Source of the DNA: Bdellovibrionales bacterium
Lineage (GTDB): Bacteria; Bdellovibrionota; Bdellovibrionia; Bdellovibrionales; UBA840
Assembly: GCA_020434605.1 (NCBI GenBank)
Contig: JAGRAL010000018.1
Location: 1 to 14,841, forward strand
DNA: 14,841 bases
Direction: 5' to 3'
The notes under the pieces were generated by a model. The model had not been told where the DNA came from. It ran no database searches and was given only the letters and a program-made list of their open reading frames with translations. Of the stretch, positions 7,357 through 12,664 are shown piece by piece (positions within the stretch are counted from its first letter, which is position 1; each line of letters begins with the position of its first letter). Made by a program: the position numbers and the translations under genes.

Positions 7357-7381
7357 GGGGAACTTGGACAAAAGTTCGCCC
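7357..7381 (-). other. Intercistronic hairpin between cdsA and rseP
   Basis: The cdsA stop codon is followed by a stem GGGCGAACTT-ttgtcc-AAGTTCCCC on the minus strand: six perfect inner pairs, then three G-C pairs beyond one bulge. No T-run follows, so it is not a standard intrinsic terminator. It could act as a pause, processing or mRNA-stability element in the 66-bp spacer, which otherwise shows nothing recognisable. Confidence 0.6.
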
Positions 7382-8196
7382 TAGACGAACCAAGTTACAT
7401 AACAATAAAAAATTGGAAACGAGAACAGAATGCTATCTAAACGATCTAGATAGCCGCCGTGACCAGGCATGATGCGTCCAGAGTCTTTTTTTCCAGCATT
7501 TCTTTTAAGTACAGATTCAAATAGATCACCAAATTGAGAAAAAATAGAAGCTATAAAACCTGCAATAGTAAGTCCTACTATATGGTCTTGTAGGCCTAAA
7601 AGCCAGCTCATCACACAAGCCATTACGAGTGCTGATAGGGAACCAGCAAAAGAACCAGCTTTAGTTTTGTTGGGTGAAATCGTAGGTAAAAGCTTAGCTT
7701 TTCCAAATTTTCTTCCCACAAAGTACGCCATAACATCTGTGGTAATAACAGTTAAAATACAAATAAAAAAGATCTGTAAACCAAGCGAGTGATTTAAAAT
7801 AAGTTGAGTCGTAATGCCTGGTAAAACTCCAACATATATAAAACCCATAGTTGTTGTTGAAATTAGCGACTGCTTTTCTTTATTGTCATCATTATTTTTA
7901 GCTAACAACATTACGAATATAGACATACACATAAAGCTAATTGCTAAAATTGAAACTGGGGCATCTGGAATTTGCATTGATATAGACGCGTAGATGGCAG
8001 CAGAAAAAACAAAAAATAAAAGTTTTAATAAGTTTTTAGCATTTGGAATACAAAGTTTAATAAATTCATATTGCGCGCCTAGTGTAGCCAGGATGGCAAC
8101 TATAGTAAGTCCGTCACGTTTTGCAATAATATACAGTGCGATAACTATGAGTGCAGCTACAACAGCAGAGATAATACGAGTCCTAGTTGAGCTCAC
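7381..8196 (-). CDS. cdsA: Phosphatidate cytidylyltransferase CdsA
   Basis: CdsA makes CDP-diacylglycerol from CTP and phosphatidic acid at the inner membrane, feeding all phospholipid synthesis. The protein is strongly hydrophobic with about eight membrane segments. Its C-terminus carries the full family signature (228-254): S228, K231-R232, K237-D238-SG, P244-GHGG, D251-R252 and D254. I start it at GTG 8196 (271 residues). This gives the typical N-terminus VSSTRTRIISAVVA, has AGGGTG as ribosome-binding site about 7 nt upstream, and overlaps the uppS stop by only 14 nt. A longer reading from TTG 8277 would overlap uppS by 95 nt and add a non-family leader. It forms an isoprenoid/phospholipid block with uppS. 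Confidence 0.95.
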   Translation of the reverse strand: MSSTRTRIISAVVAALIVIALYIIAKRDGLTIVAILATLGAQYEFIKLCIPNAKNLLKLLFFVFSAAIYASISMQIPDAPVSILAISFMCMSIFVMLLAKNNDDNKEKQSLISTTTMGFIYVGVLPGITTQLILNHSLGLQIFFICILTVITTDVMAYFVGRKFGKAKLLPTISPNKTKAGSFAGSLSALVMACVMSWLLGLQDHIVGLTIAGFIASIFSQFGDLFESVLKRNAGKKDSGRIMPGHGGYLDRLDSILFSFPIFYCYVTWFV

Positions 8197-8932
8197 GAAT
8201 ATCACCCTGACCAGATTGCTCGCACACTTGAGCAGATGTTTTACCAAAGCGTCTTTCTCTTGAAGAGTATTCTTCAAGGGCCCTCACTAAATCTTCAGCT
8301 ACAAAGTCAGGCCAAGCTTTTTCTATAATCACGATTTCTGCGTAAGCGGCCTGCCAAAGTAAAAAATTAGACAGACGATATTCACCACTGGTTCTAATGA
8401 TTAGATCTGGATCAGGCATACCGGCGGTTTGCAAATAGTTATTAACAAAAGCTTCGTCAATTTCTTCTATAGAGTTTCCACCATTCTTGTGATCTATAAT
8501 AATTTGTCGAATTGCCTGAGTGATTTCTTGTCGAGAACCATAGCTAAGCGCTAAGGTTAGCACCATGCCACTATTTCCTTTTGTTGAATCAATAGCTAGT
8601 GCTAAAGCTGTCTGGGCTTCTTCTGGTAAATATGATGTATCCCCAATAGATTGAAGGCGAATGTTCTGCCTGTTGAGTTCACGGGTCTCTTTTTTTAAAA
8701 ATTTAATAAGTAGATTCATCAGTAACTTAACTTCTTCTTTCGGTCGCATCCAGTTTTCCATACTGAAGGCGTATAAAGTTAAGAATGAAATATTAAGTTT
8801 TGCTGCAGTCTTTACAACTTCACGAACTCTGCCAACACCTTTAATGTGTCCGAATAAACGCCTTTTCCCTAAGCTCTGGGCCCAGCGTCCGTTACCATCC
8901 ATAATAATAGCTAGATGATTTGGTAGACTCAT
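8183..8932 (-). CDS. uppS: Isoprenyl transferase, undecaprenyl diphosphate synthase
   Basis: UppS is a cis-prenyltransferase that adds isopentenyl units to farnesyl diphosphate, making the C55 carrier used for peptidoglycan and O-antigen. The 249 residues contain every family signature: HLAIIMDGNGRWA (6-18) with catalytic D12, the LTLYAFSMENWMRP block (52-65), and DPDLIIRTSGEYRLSNFLLW, followed by AAYAE. Length matches the 250-residue norm. Its ATG overlaps the last base of the frr stop (TAATG). A low-similarity tail of about 20 residues after FGKTSA overlaps cdsA by 14 nt. Confidence 0.97.
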   Translation of the reverse strand: MSLPNHLAIIMDGNGRWAQSLGKRRLFGHIKGVGRVREVVKTAAKLNISFLTLYAFSMENWMRPKEEVKLLMNLLIKFLKKETRELNRQNIRLQSIGDTSYLPEEAQTALALAIDSTKGNSGMVLTLALSYGSRQEITQAIRQIIIDHKNGGNSIEEIDEAFVNNYLQTAGMPDPDLIIRTSGEYRLSNFLLWQAAYAEIVIIEKAWPDFVAEDLVRALEEYSSRERRFGKTSAQVCEQSGQGDIRELN

Positions 8933-9489
8933 TATACGGTCATAATCTCTTTTTCTTTGTCTTCACCAACTTTATCTACCTTAGAAATAAAGTCATCGGT
9001 CACTTTTTGAATAGAGTCTGATAATTTTTTAAATTCATCTTCAGAAAGAGTTTTTTCTTTAAGACCTTTTTTTAATTCTTCGTTTGCGTCACGTCTTTTC
9101 ATGCGAATAGATACGCGAGCTTCTTCAATGATTTTCTTTGCGTGTTTTACCAATTCTTTACGACGCTCTTCTGTTAATTCTGGTAGGCGCATGCGAATTA
9201 CTTTTCCGTCGTTCATTGGGGCCATACCCAAATTACTTTTTACAATAGCCGCCTCTATGTCTTTTAATACAGATGACTCCCAAGGTGAGATTAAAAAGGA
9301 TCTAGCATCTGGGCAACTAACAGCAGCTACCTGACTAATAGGAGATTGATTTCCGTAATAGTCGACACGAATAGCATCAAGCATTTGCACGTTAGCGCGT
9401 CCTGTTCTGATTTTTGAAAGTTCATTTGATAATGCTTCTAGAGATTTCTTCATCTCAGCTTCAACAGTTTTTTGAACAGTTGCTGACAT
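8932..9489 (-). CDS. frr: Ribosome recycling factor
   Basis: RRF works with EF-G to split the 70S ribosome after termination. It is 185 residues long, the standard length, and entirely family-like: a long helical domain I with LSKIRTGRANVQMLD (24-38), the domain II segment around VDYYGNQSPISQVA, then RMRLPELTEERRKELVKHAK and a highly charged C-terminal helix ending KEKEIMTV. The ATG lies one base after the pyrH stop, with AAGGGGAA as ribosome-binding site inside the end of pyrH. Its place after pyrH is the widespread bacterial order. Confidence 0.98.
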   Translation of the reverse strand: MSATVQKTVEAEMKKSLEALSNELSKIRTGRANVQMLDAIRVDYYGNQSPISQVAAVSCPDARSFLISPWESSVLKDIEAAIVKSNLGMAPMNDGKVIRMRLPELTEERRKELVKHAKKIIEEARVSIRMKRRDANEELKKGLKEKTLSEDEFKKLSDSIQKVTDDFISKVDKVGEDKEKEIMTV

Positions 9490-9490
9490 A

Positions 9491-10210
9491 TTATTCCCCT
9501 TTAATGATTGTACCTATCTTTTCACCTTTTACGGCCTTTAAAACATTACCTTCACCATTTAAGTTAAAGGTTAAGATAGGGAGGTTGTTCTCCATACAAA
9601 GCGTAATAGCTGTTGTATCCATAACTTTTAATTGTTTTTGAATGGCTTCAAGATGAGTTAAAGTTTCAAACTTAACAGCATCTTTATGCTTCATAGGGTC
9701 TTTATTATAAACCCCATCTACTTTAGTAGCCTTCATAATCACATCTGCACCAATTTCTATGGCTCTTAGTGCCGCTGCAGTATCTGTAGTAAAAAACGGA
9801 TTTCCTGTACCAGCAGCAAAGATAACAACACGATTCTTCTCAAGATGTCGAATGGCGCGTCTACGAATGTAGGGCTCGGCAATTTCTGACATTTCAATAG
9901 CGCTTTGAACGCGTGTTTTTACATCTAACTTTTCAAGAGCATCCTGAAGAGCAAGCGCATTTATACATGTAGCAAGCATACCCATATAATCTGAGCTAGC
10001 GCGGTCCATACCTTGTGCGGACGCAGCAACACCTCTAAAGATATTGCCACCACCAATCACAATTCCAATTTGCACACCGGTTTCTAGGGCTTCAGCTACT
10101 TGCTTTGCAATTCCCTGAATAGTATCGGCTTCGATACCATAGCCTTTATCACCGGCAAGTGCTTCGCCGCTCAATTTTAGTAGTACGCGCTCATAAATAC
10201 GCTTAGCCAA
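9491..10210 (-). CDS. pyrH: UMP kinase PyrH
   Basis: PyrH phosphorylates UMP to UDP with ATP, in the amino-acid-kinase fold; it is normally a GTP-activated, UTP-inhibited hexamer. The 239 residues show RVLLKLSGEALAG (8-20), VIGGGNIFRGVAA (51-63), MDRASSDYMGMLAT (68-81), GTGNPFFTTDTAA (134-146) and KVDGVYNKDP. The start is TTG at 10210: it gives the family N-terminus MAKRIYERVLLK and has AGGGAG 7 nt upstream, and no in-frame ATG fits. An ATG out of frame lies between that ribosome-binding site and the TTG (see the mini-ORF entry). It is 16 nt downstream of the tsf stop. Confidence 0.97.
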   Translation of the reverse strand: MAKRIYERVLLKLSGEALAGDKGYGIEADTIQGIAKQVAEALETGVQIGIVIGGGNIFRGVAASAQGMDRASSDYMGMLATCINALALQDALEKLDVKTRVQSAIEMSEIAEPYIRRRAIRHLEKNRVVIFAAGTGNPFFTTDTAAALRAIEIGADVIMKATKVDGVYNKDPMKHKDAVKFETLTHLEAIQKQLKVMDTTAITLCMENNLPILTFNLNGEGNVLKAVKGEKIGTIIKGE

Positions 10211-10223
10211 GATGCATCTCCCT
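10203..10223 (-). promoter_or_regulatory. pyrH initiation region with decoy ATG mini-ORF
   Basis: Shine-Dalgarno AGGGAG (10223-10218) is directly followed by ATGCATC and then the TTG start of pyrH. The ATG at 10217 opens a five-codon frame, ATG CAT CTT GGC TAA, that ends inside codons 2-3 of pyrH. The ATG is too close to the Shine-Dalgarno (0 nt) for efficient use, whereas TTG is at an optimal 7 nt. Ribosomes starting at either codon would exclude each other. Confidence 0.6.
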
Positions 10224-10226
10224 GTT

Positions 10227-10880
10227 TTACTGCACGTTTGATGCTGCAGCTACTTCAGCAGCAAAATCTGAACTACGCTTTTCAAGACCTTCACCAAGCT
10301 CAAATCTAGAGAATCTACGGATCACTATATTTTCACCAATAGAAGCGATAGTTGATTTTAAATAATCACCGATAGTTACATCAGGATTTTTAACAAACTG
10401 TTGCTCTACTAAAACTTTTTCTGATAGCCATTTTTTAATTTGGCCTTCGATGATTTTTTCTAAAAACTCTGGCTTTTTGCCTTCTTCAATTGCTTTTGCT
10501 TTTAATAGACCACGCTCTTTTTCAACAAGAGTTTGATCGATATCTTCAGCTCTTACGCAAAGTGGGCTTGTGGCAGCGATATGCATCGCGATGTCTTTAC
10601 AAAATTCTTGAAACTTTTCATTACGAGCTACGAAATCTGTTTCTGAGTTGATTTCAACTAAAACACCAATTTTACCAGCACCGTGGATGTATGAAGCAAC
10701 CATACCTTCTGCAGCAGTACGGCCAGCTTTTTTCTCAGCTTTTGCAATACCTTTGGTGCGTAGCCACTCGATAGCTTTCTCAAAGTTACCGTTAGTTTCA
10801 GCAAGAGCCTTTTTACAATCCATAAAACCGGCACCAGTCTTATCTCTTAATTCTTTTACAACGTTTGCATCAATAGACAT
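10227..10880 (-). CDS. tsf: Elongation factor Ts, short form
   Basis: EF-Ts is the guanine nucleotide exchange factor for EF-Tu. The protein starts with an N-terminal UBA-like domain (MSIDANVVKELRDKTGAGFMDCKKAL...) and has the core motif INSETDFVARN (77-87), whose T81-D82-F83 contact EF-Tu. IGENIVIRRF lies near the C-terminus. At 217 residues it is shorter than the 283 residues of E. coli EF-Ts and resembles the shorter forms with a reduced dimerisation/coiled-coil module found in several lineages. The ATG has a good ribosome-binding site, AGGAG, 5 nt upstream. It is separated from rpsB by 57 bp that contain a strong terminator, so its expression relies on read-through or a separate promoter. 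Confidence 0.96.
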   Translation of the reverse strand: MSIDANVVKELRDKTGAGFMDCKKALAETNGNFEKAIEWLRTKGIAKAEKKAGRTAAEGMVASYIHGAGKIGVLVEINSETDFVARNEKFQEFCKDIAMHIAATSPLCVRAEDIDQTLVEKERGLLKAKAIEEGKKPEFLEKIIEGQIKKWLSEKVLVEQQFVKNPDVTIGDYLKSTIASIGENIVIRRFSRFELGEGLEKRSSDFAAEVAAASNVQ

Positions 10881-10920
10881 GAATACTCCTAAAAAACTTA
10901 GTATTTAAAATTTGAACGAA

Positions 10921-10951
10921 TAAAAAAACAAGAGAGCTTAGCTCTCTTGTT
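10921..10951 (-). terminator. Intrinsic terminator with the rpsB stop codon as its loop
   Basis: On the minus strand the last rpsB codons form the left arm AACAAGAGAGC, the loop is exactly the rpsB stop codon TAA, and the right arm is GCTCTCTTGTT: an 11-bp perfect stem with a 3-nt loop, then a T-run (seven T, two within the stem). This is a textbook Rho-independent terminator placed between rpsB and tsf. A ribosome on the stop codon would prevent it from folding. Confidence 0.9.
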
Positions 10952-11846
10952 CGTCTGTATCGGTAGTAGTTTCGTCGTTAATACCTTGTTCTACTTCGAT
11001 GCTGATCTCAACATCTTCCGCAGTACCGGCAGCCACTAGGCGACGAGGCGCTGTAGCAACTTTAGCTTTAACAACTTCAACTTTTTTAGAGTCAGACTTT
11101 TTAGGGCCAGAATCTTTTTGCGAATCAGATCCTTTGTCTGTCTGAGTACGTAATTTTTGTTCGTAAACTTTTGCACCTTCAAGGTATGCATCAGCCATTA
11201 AACCAGAGAAAAGCTGGATAGAGCGGATGGCATCATCGTTACCCGGAATTGGATAATCAATCATTGATGGGTCAGAGTTTGTATCGGCGATACCAACAAC
11301 AGCGATACCTAGAGTTTTAGCCTCTGCAACTGCAATTTTTTCTTTAATTAAATCTACAACAAACATAACGCTTGGTTGACCACGAAGATCTTTGATCCCT
11401 TCTAGGTAATCTACAAGTCGTGTGAATTCCTTATCCATTTTTGATTGTTCTTTTTTAGAAAAAAGAGTCCATTCACCTTCAGCTTTCATACGCTCTAGTT
11501 TTTTAAGACGATCGATAGAAGCTTTGATAGTTTGGAAGTTAGTTAACATTCCACCCAACCAACGCTTTGTAACGAAATACTGACCACATTTTTTTGCAGC
11601 TTCTTGGATTGGTTCAACCGCTTGTTGTTTTGTACCAACAAAAATCATTTTTCCGCCTTGAGCAGCGATTTCTCTTACTGCTTCAACGGCACGTTGTGCA
11701 CCGGCTACTGATTTTTGAAGATCGATAATATGAATCCCGCCGCGCTCACCAAAAACAAAGTTTTTCATCTTTGGGTTCCAACGGTGAATTTGATGTCCAA
11801 AGTGAACACCAGCATCTAACATTTCTTTCATAGTAATATTTGGCAT
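10938..11846 (-). CDS. rpsB: 30S ribosomal protein S2 with a charged C-terminal extension
   Basis: S2 joins the 30S subunit late and anchors S1 in many bacteria. The core is canonical: MKEMLDAGVHFGHQIHRWNP (6-25), MIFVGTKQQA (67-76), YFVTKRWLGGMLTNFQT (90-106) and IADTNSDPSMIDYPIPGNDD (186-205). I start it at ATG 11846 (302 residues) because GGAGG sits 4 nt upstream and the family begins near MPNITMKEML; a reading from 11906 adds 20 non-family residues. Residues 235-302 are an extension of about 65 residues beyond the E. coli length: first Lys/Ser/Asp-rich (KKSDSKKVEVVK), then acidic (IEVEQ...DTDEQES). Such tails occur in some lineages; the role here is unknown. Its last codons form part of a terminator, and its leader is structured. 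Confidence 0.97.
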   Translation of the reverse strand: MPNITMKEMLDAGVHFGHQIHRWNPKMKNFVFGERGGIHIIDLQKSVAGAQRAVEAVREIAAQGGKMIFVGTKQQAVEPIQEAAKKCGQYFVTKRWLGGMLTNFQTIKASIDRLKKLERMKAEGEWTLFSKKEQSKMDKEFTRLVDYLEGIKDLRGQPSVMFVVDLIKEKIAVAEAKTLGIAVVGIADTNSDPSMIDYPIPGNDDAIRSIQLFSGLMADAYLEGAKVYEQKLRTQTDKGSDSQKDSGPKKSDSKKVEVVKAKVATAPRRLVAAGTAEDVEISIEVEQGINDETTTDTDEQES

Positions 11847-11850
11847 ATTT

Positions 11851-11945
11851 CCTCCATTCTGGTTAAGCCTCGTCTTTGACATTGGATAACACCAGTGGAG
11901 TGCCAAAGACTGTGAATTACTAAAACACTAATAATTTAGTAGGGG
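11851..11945 (-). promoter_or_regulatory. Structured rpsB leader, candidate S2 autoregulation site
   Basis: Between the candidate start point and the GGAGG of rpsB (11855-11851) the minus strand has two inverted repeats. One is TACTAAA/TTTAGTA (7 bp, 10-nt loop, 11918-11941). The other is GTCTTTG/CAAAGAC (7 bp, 11872-11878 with 11904-11910), enclosing a 25-nt loop that itself holds CACT/GGTG pairing. S2 represses its own mRNA through the leader in E. coli; whether this element does the same is inference. Confidence 0.5.
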
Positions 11946-11951
11946 ATAAGT

Positions 11952-11980
11952 AACATAGAGAGGCCTGAAATGGCAGTCAG
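11952..11980 (-). promoter_or_regulatory. Candidate rpsB promoter
   Basis: On the minus strand, CTGACT (11980-11975) and TATGTT (11957-11952) are 17 nt apart, each matching 4 of 6 positions of the sigma-70-type consensus. Transcription from about 11945 would produce the roughly 100-nt structured leader described above. It is the best-spaced pair I found in the intergenic region, but not a strong match. Confidence 0.35.
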
Positions 11981-12247
11981 AAGTGAAGCGGGAAGCCTTT
12001 AGCGCAACGCAGCAAATAGCGTAAACCTTGGAAAATCACCTGGCTGCATATTTTTATTAAAAAATATCACATAACATACTGATATGTGTGAATTATTTTG
12101 AAAATTTAAGGGTCCTCCAGGGAGAAATACTAAGATGCCGTTACGTTTTGGTGGATGGTCTTGATTTAAGGTTAGGGGTGAGGCCATAGTCGTATTTTGT
12201 GAGCCTTGCCTAGCGCCTAATTAATAAGACAGATACGCTATTAGAGT
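11981..12247. other. Divergent intergenic region, no gene recognised
   Basis: This stretch lies between the rpsB leader and the plus-strand lipoprotein gene. A 62-codon minus-strand reading frame (11999-12187) has no family features and is probably chance. Small AT-rich hairpins are present (ACATA-ctga-TATGT near 12080), as is an ACGC/GCGT stem near 12007-12022. I found no tRNA and no convincing plus-strand promoter; TTGTGA at 12198 is a possible -35 with no good -10. Confidence 0.4.
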
Positions 12248-12664
12248 ATGCTAAAAGTCTTTATACTATACCTTACTATTTTGATTGTTGTGACTAGTTG
12301 TGGAGAAAACACTCCTGACGTTAAAGTTTACGGCAAAATTACAGAAAACGAGATTAGAGCAGAAAATGGTGAACCAAGCTCGATAGTTACTGAAGGCGAT
12401 AAGTCGTATTTAACCTATAGCGATGGTTCAAGTTATGTCAGTGTAGCCAAAATCATAGAGTCAAAGTCCAGAAATGCCACAGAAGAAGAGCGAGAAATTC
12501 AGTACTGGAGGCAAAAGTGGAGAGACAGCAAAATCAGGGAGGAAGAGCATAAGGGTGGTAAAGCTCATACAGAACAAGAGTTCATGCTGATTAACTTGGA
12601 AAGAGGAATATCTGTTTTGTTTTCAAAGCCGTCAGGGCAAGTGCAGAGAGTGTATGAATATTAG
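12248..12664 (+). CDS. Small predicted lipoprotein, function unknown
   Basis: This 138-residue protein has a lipoprotein signal: a hydrophobic segment at residues 3-15 and lipobox V-T-S-C18, followed by G19. With Gly after the cysteine the E. coli rule predicts the outer membrane. The mature part starts with a short segment GENTPDVKVYGKITENEIR. It then has ENGEPSSIVTEGDKSYLTYS and ends FMLINLERGISVLFSKPSGQ-VQRVYEY; a 'GxP' loop, a 'Y.Y.DG' strand and a 'G.V.F...G.V..' ending vaguely recall BamE/SmpA-type folds, but I do not assign it. A charged helix (76-101, rich in E, K, R) lies between. The ATG at 12248 has only weak GAG upstream. The stop overlaps the next gene by 11 nt, so the two are probably cotranscribed and may form an envelope-located pair. 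Confidence 0.8.
   Translation: MLKVFILYLTILIVVTSCGENTPDVKVYGKITENEIRAENGEPSSIVTEGDKSYLTYSDGSSYVSVAKIIESKSRNATEEEREIQYWRQKWRDSKIREEEHKGGKAHTEQEFMLINLERGISVLFSKPSGQVQRVYEY

Noticed and set aside
8197..8277. Upstream TTG start for cdsA
   Set aside because: It would overlap uppS by 95 nt. GTG 8196 has a ribosome-binding site and gives a family-typical N-terminus.
11847..11906. 20-residue N-terminal extension of rpsB
   Set aside because: The strong GGAGG just before ATG 11846 and the S2 family N-terminus decide for the shorter form.
11946..12180. Possible 6S RNA or other small RNA in the divergent spacer
   Set aside because: I looked for a long closing stem with central bubble and for tRNA T-loop sequences and found only short unconvincing pairings.
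11999..12187. 62-codon minus-strand reading frame upstream of rpsB
   Set aside because: No ribosome-binding site, no family motif, unusual composition, and it lies in what looks like a divergent promoter region.
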